64,000 nt of DNA from NCBI GenBank assembly GCA_009733575.1, contig ML769430.1, positions 232,637 to 296,636 on the forward strand, written 5' to 3'. Numbering within the stretch: the first letter of the stretch is position 1; the number at the start of each line of letters is the position of its first letter. The notes beneath the pieces are model-generated. The model was not told the origin of the DNA and made no database searches. It saw nothing but the letters and a program-made list of their open reading frames with translations. Positions 45,598 to 55,819 of the stretch are shown piece by piece. The position numbers and the translations under genes are program-made. Source of the DNA: Gymnopus androsaceus JB14 (Eukaryota; Basidiomycota; Agaricomycetes; Agaricales; Omphalotaceae).

Positions 45598-46658
45598 CTA
45601 TTGAAGGCGACGGATTGACACTGCTACTGGAGCCTGAACTAGAGGCACTGGTGGGGATTGGGAGGCAAGGTAGGATGCGGACGATGGGTAATGACGATAT
45701 TTTGTTGTTATTGTCGTTGTTGTGGTTGATACTGGGGAAGTTGGACAGGAAGAGGCTAGAGTTGCAGCGGCGGAGAGACCGGAGGTAGTGTTGGAGTTTC
45801 TGGTTCGTTGAGATATCTGGGGAGAGTGATTAAATTCGAAAAAGTGCAAGCAACGGGAGGGACAGAGCGGAAAGACGACTAACCCAGCAGCTTTTTCGTT
45901 CCAGCATACTTTGAAGTGACGGGAGCAGCGGATGGCCAAGACGACCCACGTCGGCCTTGGCACTAGCGTAGCCTCCTTGGGAGAGTGTGAGGATTTGATG
46001 CAGATATTTGAGCATCTGTAAATGCGAAAGTCAGTATGATTGATGGTCAAGAGTATGTAGAACAAACAACGCACTCTCGTTCCAAATCACCCGTCAGTAG
46101 TTCAGCCTTGTCCCGGTCTTCGTTATCTGTCGTAATGAATTGAGAAGGCGTACACGTTTAAATTCCGGGAATGAACCAGGGGAAAAATTCAAAGAGAAAC
46201 TCATACAGCACATCCAGTTGCATGATTTTTCCAGATAATGGAGGAAGCAACGATTCTAACGCGTGCGTCTGCTTATGCCGAAGGCAAGATTGAAGGTCGG
46301 TGGCGGCTTGAAACCAGTAATAAAAGTGAGAGCAGTAATTCTGGGAAATGGAACAGGTTGAAGCGACGATTCTTTCGTATTTCACAACGTTAGAGCCTGG
46401 AGCATATGCCAGTCAGTCACCCTGACATGGTTGAGCTAGCAGCGACATACCTGGGTAGAATCAATGCTGTCCTTGACATAGATTGATTCCGGAAGCCCTA
46501 GCGGTTTTAGTAAGTGAAAAAGACAACAAGCACGCCCTCCCATCCCGGTGATTCATCATATAAATTTCACTTTGCTCGTTCAAAAGACGATAGCATGCTG
46601 AAACAGAAATGCTGCCTTCCCCTGAGTTCCCTTGAGTTTGTAAGAAGAAAGTTCTCAT
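45598..46658 (-). CDS. Hypothetical multi-exon protein
   Basis: Unrecognised. Minus-strand exons appear to be: ATG 46658 (MRTFFLQTQGNSGEGSISVS, ACYRLLNEQSEIYMM); 46383-46205 (YERIVASTCSISQNYCSHFY, LESLLPPLSGKIMQLDVLY, ending at a GTGAGT donor); a short exon with NEDRDKAELLTGDLEREC near 46080-46130; one at 46015-45885 (MLKYLHQILTLSQGGYASAK to SMLERKSCW); and a final Ser/Asn/Thr-rich exon (45815-45598). GT-AG sites flank most of them. No known domain or membrane segment. The order of exons is reasonable but unproved; it could be a lineage-specific gene. Confidence 0.42.
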
Positions 46659-47208
46659 TTCACGAAGCAGCGTTGTACTGGCAGCGTTGAGCGTTTATAA
46701 AGTATATTCAACGCTAGCTAGGTTTAAAAAGACAATCTTTCAGCTTGAGCAGAAGTAAATCATCTTATAACTGCCAGTCAAAGAGTCAGAATGGAAAGAT
46801 CGAGGCATACAACAAAGACGTACCACATGTCTATCTTGGAATCCTGCTTCCACCTATCTAGTTCACGTCCGCTTTCCCCCGGAAATCCCACAGACCGTGC
46901 ACGGATCTACCGTTAGATACAGGGGAATTGTCGGTATTCTTTGCTAGATTAATCTGAAAACAACAAGTTTTGTGAGAAACGTGGACCGCACGCGAAAGAA
47001 GGATCTGTGCTGTTCATTCGAAATCTGATTTGAGGGTCTTGGAAGAAAGCTAATGGAGCGTGACAGAACTTTGGAGACACTAGCTCGAGTACTGTATGAG
47101 AGATGGCTAAAAGGAGATCATGATGGAGAACGAAGAAGCTGATACCCGTCCGGCGTCGAGCTCACGAGAGCCGCTGCAACTTTTACTCTCGAAGTTTGCG
47201 ACTTGGAC
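46659..47208. other. Intergenic between divergent genes, no gene seen
   Basis: Separates the hypothetical minus-strand gene from the F-box gene. A stretch at about 46790-46850 (CAGAATGGAAAGATCGAGG...CATGTCTATC) resembles 43165-43250. In-frame stop TGA at 47140 precludes an upstream start for the F-box gene in the same exon. Confidence 0.5.
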
Positions 47209-48843
47209 ATGCACTACAAATCTAGTAGTGACTTCTCCAACGTCGAGTCCTCCGCAGCTCTATACACGGATCTTTTAAACTCTTATCATGGCAGAGGAAC
47301 CTTCAACGAGGATCTTTCGAAGATTCAACAAGTCCTGGCTGATGGGGAGAAGGATCTAGAAGACTACGCTTCCCAGATTGTGTTTCTTCAATCCAGAATC
47401 CTGACCATCGAAACGGAAATGGAGTTTTTGAGGGATCAGCTGCAAAGCTGTAAATCCCTCGTTGCTCCAATTCGTAGAGTCCCCGACGACGTATTACGCC
47501 TCATCTGGGAACTCTGCGGTGAGCCATTCTTTGGAAAATACAGGCGTACGCGTCCCCTGCGACTGGGCGCTGTGTGCTCTCACTGGAGATCTGTCATCAT
47601 GTCAACACCCTCGCTTTGGGCAACGATATTTTTCTCATTCGAGGATAATTGTAATTCAGCAATTCGCCTTGTTCTACTCCACCTTGAACTATCGAAAGAT
47701 GCACTTCTGGATCTCTCCCTGATTGGTGTCAATCGGAAACTAACAGATAATGAGGCGGGGGACCAGGAAAATGGCACAGTGTATCTAGCTCTGAAAGAGC
47801 ACTCGCACCGGTGGAGGAATGTTTTGGTCAACGGAGAATACGCTTGGTCTTTCCTTCAACATGGCATATCATCGTATCCCGGTTTAGAGTCTCTTGATCT
47901 AATCGGTGATGACCTAGATCAGCCTACGAACACCTTCGTGGCCATGCCAAAACTTCGTTCTCTCACTATAGATGGCTATCGTACTCCATATCCATCGGAT
48001 CCCAAATTTCCCTGGTCCCAGCTCCAGAAGTTGTCCTTGGAAGAATACAGATGTATTCCACATTTCGTATCAGCTTGCAGGAACTTGCACTTCTTGAAGA
48101 TCAGCCTAGATCTTGGTATGCAAGGTTTTGGAGTAGTTCCCGTGCCCATAGTGCACAAAGGGGTTCGTACTCTCGAAATGTTTTTGAGAGGCTCAGAAGA
48201 CTACTGGCCTGGTGGGGAAACTTTTAGAGAGCTGCTAAACCCTCTCAGATTTCCTGGTCTTACCTCGCTTCACATTGAAGTTGATTCCACTCGTGATCCT
48301 GTCATCCAATGCCCTTTGGATATTATAACAGCTTTCCTTGCAAGATCTCTTTGCAGTCTAACGGTGCTCTCCCTCACCCATATCTACATCGCAGATGATG
48401 CCCTGCTCTCCTTCCTGGGTAATTCGCCATCGATTGTTGACCTCAAAGTCCGAGATCCACTTGTCATCCTTGGCATCATCCTTCCATTCCCTGTAACATC
48501 CAATTTCATCTCCAACCTTTCAATCTCTGAAAAAAATCCTACATCTGTACCTCTTCTTCCAAATCTCGAACGATTGTCTCTCCACGCCTCTCGACATTTC
48601 AATGAGGCCACTTTCGTGAAGATGGTCACCTCGAGATGGATTCCTGATGCGACCTACGCAAAGACGATTGGCGTTGTGTGTTTGCGGAGGGTCGAAATGC
48701 ACATAGCAGAAGAACATAACTATTATCACCGGCTTAGTGGTTTGAAGGTGGACTCTGATAAGCTGGCCCCTTTGAAGATTTTGCAAAAGCAGGGCATGAT
48801 CATAGATATAATAAATACCGGCGAGTACGTGGAACTAGAATGA
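47209..48843 (+). CDS. F-box protein with leucine-rich C-terminal region
   Basis: Single-exon gene, 544 residues from ATG 47209 (MHYKSSSDFSN). The frame is open a little upstream but has no earlier ATG after the TGA at 47140. An N-terminal helix (EKDLEDYASQIVFLQSRILT) precedes the F-box-like domain at residues about 85-145: APIRRVPDDVLRLIWELCG, LGAVCSHWRSVIMSTPSLWA, as in the large Agaricomycete F-box family. The rest has irregular leucine-rich repeats (LESLDLIGDD, KLRSLTIDG, QLQKLSLEE, LTSLHIE, LPNLERLSLHASRHFNE). The product would be a substrate adaptor of an SCF ubiquitin ligase binding Skp1 through the F-box; its target is unknown. The frame is fully intact, unlike the related gene at 60298. 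Confidence 0.88.
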   Translation: MHYKSSSDFSNVESSAALYTDLLNSYHGRGTFNEDLSKIQQVLADGEKDLEDYASQIVFLQSRILTIETEMEFLRDQLQSCKSLVAPIRRVPDDVLRLIWELCGEPFFGKYRRTRPLRLGAVCSHWRSVIMSTPSLWATIFFSFEDNCNSAIRLVLLHLELSKDALLDLSLIGVNRKLTDNEAGDQENGTVYLALKEHSHRWRNVLVNGEYAWSFLQHGISSYPGLESLDLIGDDLDQPTNTFVAMPKLRSLTIDGYRTPYPSDPKFPWSQLQKLSLEEYRCIPHFVSACRNLHFLKISLDLGMQGFGVVPVPIVHKGVRTLEMFLRGSEDYWPGGETFRELLNPLRFPGLTSLHIEVDSTRDPVIQCPLDIITAFLARSLCSLTVLSLTHIYIADDALLSFLGNSPSIVDLKVRDPLVILGIILPFPVTSNFISNLSISEKNPTSVPLLPNLERLSLHASRHFNEATFVKMVTSRWIPDATYAKTIGVVCLRRVEMHIAEEHNYYHRLSGLKVDSDKLAPLKILQKQGMIIDIINTGEYVELE

Positions 48844-49589
48844 CAAGTAGGTTTTGTTTCTCTCAATGTTCGTGTATAATATTGCTATATGCCTTCTTTA
48901 TGTAGTACCACCGATCGACTCAAGACTGAGACGATGCACCTATTCATTCCTCCTCCCAAGGCCAACCACGTACCCTAATTAGCCCCAACGTGCGTAGAGT
49001 GTGGGATGGAGAATAAAAGTGAGAGCAAGAGATAAGATATAAGTCGGAGATGCCCTTGTCGATTAACCTTTGACATATACCGTCATCACTTCCACATTCA
49101 CGAGGCCGGTAAACGATCTAAAAGCAGGAGGAGAATCTCGATCGCGATCACCGACAAAGAGAGGGTCCATTGTTGGATATCAGGATTCAGGTCATTTCTA
49201 ACTAAAGTTCCTTCAGAGGAACATTGGGCACTCGCTGGTGTGTAGGTGAGAAGCTCCCGGAATTTCCGGACAAAGAACCTCCACATTGCAGTGCTCAACA
49301 ATCCGACATATTGTGATGGAAGTCAACAGCATCTGCCTTGCTTTGATGCCACAGCGCCTCAAAAATTAAAAATCCCTAATGCAGCTCACGTTCGACGAAA
49401 CTGTCTTAAACCACACGAGTTTCTGGGCAAGCATTTTGAATTCTCTGGACGACACAAGACATATACACGGCAGTTTTTCACGAGCTTTCGCAGAATTGAG
49501 ACGCCCAAGTTTCTCTTTCTATGATATCGAAACTCCCATAAATTCAGGGTTTCAACTCATAGCCAATACCAGTCTTCCTCCTTACAATC
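48844..49589. other. Intergenic, no gene seen
   Basis: No coding support on either strand; short open frames only. Confidence 0.45.
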
Positions 49590-50319
49590 ATGCCAACTAA
49601 ACTAACCACCAAGCTATACTTCCTGCTTCTAATACTTAATATTGTTGTGTCTTTCCTCCTCTCGCCTATCCTTGACGCGCTCCTTACCACGACCCAGTCA
49701 GCCACTGCTACGTGGTCCTATATCCTCATTATCCTCATAACTCTCATCTGGCCGCTTCTGTCTGCCGCGATATCTCTCATGCTCTTGAAATATTGGGCCT
49801 CGACTTGCACCGCGTCCCACTTACCGCAATTCAACCCCAACCTCGAATCGACAAACGCTGAAGTTCTTGGAGACGGCTTAATGGTTCTTGTGGCCTTCCT
49901 GCATATGCTACTGATGCTCAGCCGTATATTGGCCTGTAAGTACACTATCCATGCATTATTAAACTTGCCATTTACTCCGTTTCGCAGATATTTCTGGAAA
50001 ATGCAGGTTATTCTTCATCACTGCTGGCCCGACCATTTGTGTCTCCATGTGCTGGGAATCTATCGGGGTCTGGTCAATTCTGCTCTCTGTCCTTGTTTTC
50101 AGCCAGTGTCTTCTTGCCTGCAGCGTCGACATTACTCACTGGGGATATTTTTATTTTCTCTACCAATTCGTCGTTTTCTTTCTCAAAGCTACCCCCGTAA
50201 CTATCGGTGGCTTTATCAACCTTTTTGATGCTATTCGAAGCTCATTGGTGCACTTCCAAACGAATTGGGGATCCTCTGGAGGCCAAGAGCAACGTCAGGT
50301 CAATACAGCAAGACATTGA
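49590..50319 (+). CDS. Small multi-pass membrane protein
   Basis: Unrecognised family. ATG 49590 (MPTKLTTKLYFLLLILNIVV) gives an N-terminal helix, then SYILIILITLIWPLLSAAIS and LMVLVAFLHMLLMLSRILA. A GT-AG intron (donor GTAAGT at 49936, acceptor TTTCGCAG at 49986) leads in frame to YISGKCRLFFITAGPTICVS, WSILLSVLVFSQCLLAC, YFYFLYQFVVFFLKATPV and a polar tail ending at TGA 50319. About 230 residues with five or six helices. The four-helix MARVEL-like layout of many fungal small membrane proteins is a possible comparison, not an identification. Confidence 0.62.
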
Positions 50320-52027
50320 CGATGTGAGTCCGAGTTCTTCACTATTTAGAATCCGTACTGACTTCAATGCTTTACAAGTACTATAATCTCCATTTTTCCT
50401 CCATGACTGAGATGAGTTTCGCAGCGTAGTACGGATCTGGAATATATTAATCTGTTACTGCTCAACTAGTACGGGATGATAGGGTATTATGCATTGTAAC
50501 ATCTTGTAGTAAGCCATGCCTGCTCTTCTAATATAGCTACGCCAAGTAGAATCCATGTTTTCCGAGACCGCCAGATAGAAACTTAGAGCGTGCGCTGAAG
50601 TAATTGTGTAATAATCGTGAATTTCCACACATAGTAAAGTGCCAGGGCTCTAACAATGGCTTGACTCAACTTAATCTATCCTCAAACACAACCCAAAACC
50701 CAGAAAACGATGGCAAGTGATCAAACGACATGAATAACATTTGAGCAAAGGATGCCCCAGGTATCGAAGTTCTATCTAGCGCCACTCACGATAATACTAA
50801 TATATCCCTGGCATACCCTGCATCCTTCTCGAAGAACCTATCTCGAGAAAGGAGCAAAGTGCTCTTCCCAGTGCTTCCCTCCCTGCTGTGTTCGCCCTTT
50901 TCCGGGAAAGTCATGCAAAAGGGACCATCATCGATGATATATCGTCCCAAGCACACCAGGCCCTCGGGATGCTCGTAACGGAACATCTCCGGGGAAAGAG
51001 CAACACATCGGAAAAATGGCGTGCACCTACTAGGTTTAATTTCCAGCCTCAGTAATCTTTGAGCTAATACTTTGGACATGTTGTTAGATCCGAGGCCTCT
51101 CTAGATATCGGTACGCTGGATTAACCAAGCCGCTCATACGGAGATAGCCACAGAGTGGCTTTACTATCCTGTAGCATACGTACTCAAACTGCATGACTCG
51201 GAAGGGCGACAAAAGTTAGGGGTCAGAGAGGATCGAAAAAGAAATCGTTATTATCCTCAAAGCTAGTAGGATGCGCAATCCTCTTCTCTTCAATACCTAG
51301 AGGGGACTTAGATATATAATAGGGAAAATAATTGGATAAAATCTCAACTTATTGAAGGCAACTTACTCCGTGTCCTGAGCCTAGGTCCCTGAGCGATACC
51401 CTCATGCACTCCTCCAAGTGCTGGCTTTACTGTCAATGCATCGATGAGCGCCAACCTTCTCAGACACTTTTAGGGCACAAACTTTTCTGGCGCGGCTGCA
51501 GATAGGTGTTGCATCTTGATCATCACCGTGAATACCTAGATTGGTTTAATGACCATTGGCACAACAGGATAGGGAAGCAGAAAAGGAGAAACGACTACGG
51601 AACTCGTGCACGGAACAAGGAACGGAACAAGGAACACAGCAGTGATAAGGCAGTCGTCGTGAGTTGGACATATAAATGGAATTACTGTAATGAAACTGAA
51701 AATCACAGTAAGAATGGACATGTACGTAATACTACGTATGGGCGTGCGCAAAATTGTCCGAAGACTAGAGCAGAAATGGCTAGTCGAAGCTAGTGGACTT
51801 TGTGGGGCCATGGATAAAACTAGTCCAAGAGACTCAGAGGTCGTGCGCGAGTGAGAATACCACGAACAAACACAAATAGTCAACGCCAAGGTCCAATCAT
51901 TCTCGGAATTATCCTCATTGATTCGCATGGCAATGATACTCTAGCGTGGCAATCCCCGACAGGCCCAATTACAGATAAGCAGGCCAAAAGCAGGCCATAC
52001 ACACTGAATTTAATCCAGCAAGACATT
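50320..52027. other. Intergenic, 1.7 kb; one weak small open frame
   Basis: A minus-strand frame at 50786-51079 starts with ATG (MSKVLAQRLLRLEIKPSRCT, 97 codons) but shows no domain. Another at 51536-51928 lacks protein-like features. A short ACAAGGAACGGA repeat occurs at about 51612-51636. Nothing else recognised before the foldback cluster. Confidence 0.35.
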
Positions 52028-52528
52028 CATGCCGAAAGTGCAGAAAAATCCGCTCGAATGAAATATTAATTTATTTGCTAATTTTCATGTAAAAAATCAC
52101 TTATGAGTGAAACTTTGAGCAAAAAATAATCATTCAGTTGAGCCAACTATCTTAATGAAACTACACTTATCAGTTGAGCATTCAGTTAAAACTGAAAAAA
52201 AGACTGAAATATCAGCTACACTAGCAGCCAGACCTGATGGGCCCCCAGCAACCTACTGAAGGACCAGATCTTTATTTGGCTGTGATTCAGTACCTGACAG
52301 TCTGACTTGGGGGCCCATCTGTTTTTGCTGCTAGTGTAGCACATATTTCAGTCTTTTTTTCAGTCTTAACTGAATACACAACTGATAAGTTTATTTTTCA
52401 TTAAGATAGATAGCTCAACTGAATAATTATTTTTTGCTCAAAGTTTCACTCATAAGCAATTTTTTACATGAAAATTAGCAAATCAATTAATATTTCATTC
52501 AAGCAGATTTTTTTGCACTTTTGGTGTG
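52028..52528. mobile_element. Foldback MITE 1, CACTA-like, 3-bp TSD ATT
   Basis: 501-bp near-palindrome. Left end CATGCCGAAAGTGC, right end (as complement) CACACCAAAAGTGC; arms of about 190 bp pair almost throughout, with a loop of about 100 bp bearing GGGCCCCCAG / CTTGGGGGCCC. Flanked by ATT at 52025-52027 and 52529-52531. AT-rich, no coding. The CAC...GTG end form and 3-bp duplication fit the CACTA/EnSpm superfamily; the left end has drifted to CATG. Confidence 0.85.
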
Positions 52529-52558
52529 ATTGATCAAGCAATGAAAGTTAGTGGGAAA

Positions 52559-53063
52559 CACAGCTAGTGCATCAAATAATTTTGAATGAAATTATTAGCG
52601 AAATTATTGCTGTGATTAATTACCTTTTTCAGTATGAATTTCACCTGAAAAACACTATGTTTTCTTATGAAAAATGCATTGAGAAACAATCAGAATTTTG
52701 CTCGGGAATGATTCATAATTTCATGTGTAATAAGTTGTGTATTTTGCTCGAAAAACACAAAAAATTTCACAACCCTAATTCAATTCAAAATGATGAGCGC
52801 TAAAAATCTGCGAAAGTAAGCGCTGAAGGCCATTGAATTGAATTAGGGTTGTGAAATTTTTTGTGTTTTTCGAGCAAAATACACGACTTATTACATGTGA
52901 AATTATGAATCGTTCCCGAGCAAAATTCTGATTCTTTCTCAATGTGTTTTTCATAAGAAAAATATGGAGTTTTTCAGGCGAAATTCATACTGAAAAAGGT
53001 AATTAATCACAGCAATAATTTTGCTAATAATTTCGAATGAAATTATTGATGCACTAGCCGTGA
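52559..53063. mobile_element. Foldback MITE 2, CACTA-like, 3-bp TSD AAA
   Basis: 505 bp. Ends CACAGCTAGTGCATCAA and (complement) CACGGCTAGTGCATCAA. Arms of about 225 bp with few mismatches; loop about 50 bp around 52790-52840. Flanked by AAA at 52556-52558 and 53064-53066. The arm sequence (for example TTAGCGAAATTATTGCTGTG, TTTTGCTCGGGAATGAT) is recognisably related to the arms of the 58373 element, so they belong to one lineage. Confidence 0.88.
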
Positions 53064-53424
53064 AAGTAACCGTCACTTGAATCAATTGAGCGAAAGCACA
53101 AAGAGACCACTGTACCACTGGGAATACATGTGATGTATGTAGAAGCAAGACAGGAAGTGGGAAAAGGAACTTGAAATGAAACTTCGGAGGGAAACGCAAA
53201 GAGGAGCAATGCAAGAGACTGTAGAGCGATGAGATGAGAGAAAGGAAATGCAGGTATTCTATACAAAGGAGAGAGAGACTGAGTCTGTACCTGGGCATTG
53301 AATGCATAGATACATTTCAACTTAAGTACATTCTTTGTCCAATGCATGAATACCCTTGGGTTTCAACCGGAGACCATTCAATGATTCATTTATGCACTTG
53401 AAGCACAACAACGGTGTATGCTCA

Positions 53425-53840
53425 CACTGCGGCCAGGCCATAAGAATATCACGCAAAATACTCTAAGATAAACGTAATGATAAACCATTATGAATTTCTC
53501 ATGAAAAAATGATGATTTCTTGCATGATAACTACTATGAAATTAACAAAGAATTTTTTGACAATGGCGTGCAAAATCTTTATGTTTGCACCTGAAAATAA
53601 ATGGCACTCAGCACCTGGTGAGACTGCAGAGCCGGTGAGTGGCCATTTTATTTTTCAGGCACAAAACATAAAGATTTTTGCATGCCATTGTCAAAAAAAA
53701 TCTTTGTTAATTTTGTAGTAGTTATTATGCAAGAAATCATCATTTTTTTCATGAGAAATTCATATTGATTTTCTAATGGTTTATTGTTACATTTATCTTA
53801 GAGTATTTTGTATGCAATATTTTATGGCCTGGCTGCAGTG
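53425..53840. mobile_element. Foldback MITE 3, CACTA-like, 3-bp TSD TCA
   Basis: 416 bp. Ends CACTGCGGCCAGGCCATAA and (complement) CACTGCAGCCAGGCCATAA. Arms of about 195 bp, diverged by scattered substitutions, with a short loop of about 15-25 bp near 53620-53640. Flanked by TCA at 53422-53424 and 53841-53843. Confidence 0.87.
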
Positions 53841-54983
53841 TCAAGAATGTAAGAGTTAATGACTTGGAGTATATCCAGTGGTGGCAGCAAAGGAACAGGA
53901 ATATAGGTCCCACTTCTCACACAATTGTCAGTACCACACATATCAAGTATTTTGTTGTAAATCTTATTTTTTTGGACAGGCTCACCATCTAAAATAATGG
54001 AGGACAAGTTGGAGATGTTTAGGTGTGTAAGATGTTCCCGCCTCAATTCATCAGCTTTGGGCAAGGTCCAACAAAGGACGGAAGATAGATGTAAATATCC
54101 TGTATGGTAGTCATGGGTCAAAGGCCTACATCTGGTGAGGACAATGGGGATAGAAACACAGGAGCAAAATGGGATGTTTCATGCAGAAAACATGGCAAAA
54201 CATGTGGCACCTGGGAACCACCTTCCTTAAAGCATTGTTTTTGGTGACTTTTTGACCAGATCGCTGCACACAGGACCTTCCCTTCAGTCAGATTTGGGGA
54301 TGAAAACAAATACAGCAGTAAATGGATAGTCACGAAGCAAGCTCCACCATTCATTGCTCTCAGGGTGTACCAAAGTGCTACTACTCCATAGCATGGCTCA
54401 AGCAGATGGTACCACCAAAAAAAAAAACACAACTCCCTCCACAGTGACGTGGAATGGCAAAAAAAAAGTATGTGTAGATGGAAGGTACTGACGTGTTGTG
54501 ATGCTTGATGATGCTGATGATGGCCAATAGGACAAGAGGTCAAGACTCTTCTCCAAGTCAGAAAGCACTATGTAAGTATATGTGAAATATAACAGATATA
54601 AATCTTTTGGGTTTTGGCTGGAGCTTGGCTCCACATGGGTGTGTCTATTGCACACTTGTGCAGAAATCCAAGTCTCAGAATGAGCAAGCAAGAAATGCCT
54701 GGATGTTAGAAATATTGATCATATATGTCTTATATGAAGAGGGAGGATGGGTGGGGAAAAGAAACGCAACTTCAGAGGCTGATGGTTGTGGTTGGAAGCA
54801 AAGATTTGAATGAGCGCCTAATGCACCATGCCAGCCGAATTGGCAGCTAAGCACCTCTTGTTGTCTCTGCTTGTCATATCCTTATCGCGGAATTTTTATC
54901 AAGTTAGAGTTTGATGAGGGTTGAAGCATATTCGGGAACAAAGAGGTCAAAGAGAGCAAACCAGTGAATGGGAGGTTCTGCAA
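53841..54983. other. Inter-element DNA with unassigned open frames
   Basis: Minus-strand frames at 53822-54121, 54118-54543 and 54398-54691 overlap and may be exons of an unrecognised or decayed gene; the first runs into MITE 3. Phrases such as LNISNLSSIILDGEPVQKNK look protein-like, but no domain is identifiable. Runs of A near 54418-54428 and 54461-54468. Confidence 0.3.
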
Positions 54984-55316
54984 CATCAGGAAAAACTGTT
55001 TGGGCCTTGGATGGTCTGAAGTTAACCTCAAGGTAACTCAAAGACACCTAGGCCACCTAGGCCACCTGGGTTGCCTAGGTTCCTTTAGGATGACCTAGGA
55101 ATTAGGGGGTGGACTTTTGACAACCTGACTCACCTGAGAAAACCTGAGAAAACCTGAGGAAACCTGGAAGAACCCTGGGGAAACCTCAGGCAGCCTGAGA
55201 TATTCCTAGGTAACCTAGGAGGCCTAGGCTGCCTAGGCCATCCCAAGTCCAGTCCCTGTAACCTAGGAGGCTTAGGTTACCTAGGCTATCCTTGGCCCAG
55301 ACCATTTTTCCTGATG
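54984..55316. mobile_element. CCTAGG-rich element with short terminal inverted repeats
   Basis: 333 bp bounded by inverted CATCAGGAAAAA (left, 54984) and TTTTTCCTGATG (right, to 55316), with further paired sequence inside (TGGGCC...GGAT). The interior contains ten CCTAGG palindromes between about 55048 and 55293, mixed with AACCTGAGAAAACC-like repeats. No clear target duplication was found. It looks like a low-complexity foldback element, possibly a MITE with an expanded internal minisatellite. Confidence 0.7.
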
Positions 55317-55819
55317 AATATGGAGCTTGTCTCATACTTGCTCTATATCTATGAGGGAGATTTAGAGTATACTAACTGAAAAGGAGCACATAACTTACTG
55401 GGCCTACATAACCTTGCCAAATCTTCATCCCAAACACTATGATTTTGTTGAATAAAGGAAATTTTATGATGATTACCATCCCAATTTTCGCATTTGGCCA
55501 AAGCAACAATCTAATTGACCAGCACAAGTAGGAGGATAAGCCACTCTACCCAAGATTTACTTCTGTTAAGCAACTTGATAAATTCCACAAATTGTGTCAT
55601 TAACAAATAGTAGATTGCAATGAGTGAAATTTTTACGAGCTATTGCTGCACCAGTGGCCCAATGTCCAGCCTGACTCAAGGCATGATAGACAGGAATTGT
55701 GTCATTCTCATTTGTTTCCCTCTCATGTTGTAATGACATACTAATCAATCACTAACCTCTAGACAATCTCTTGGAATGGAAGCTACAACTACAGTTACAA
55801 ACCTCTGCCACAGTTCTGC
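55317..55819. other. Flank of decayed decarboxylase gene, no gene seen
   Basis: Contains one minus-strand open frame of 60 codons (55566-55748) without recognisable features. Confidence 0.4.

Noticed and set aside
47203..47208. F-box gene start at 47203
   Set aside because: The codon there is TTG; the first in-frame ATG is at 47209 after the TGA at 47140.
51536..51928. 130-codon minus-strand frame rich in Thr, Ile and Pro
   Set aside because: No domain, signal peptide or splice context; composition follows the local sequence.
52567..52803. 78-codon frame inside MITE 2, and similar frames at 52951-53347
   Set aside because: They lie in AT-rich self-complementary transposon arms and flanks; no protein features.
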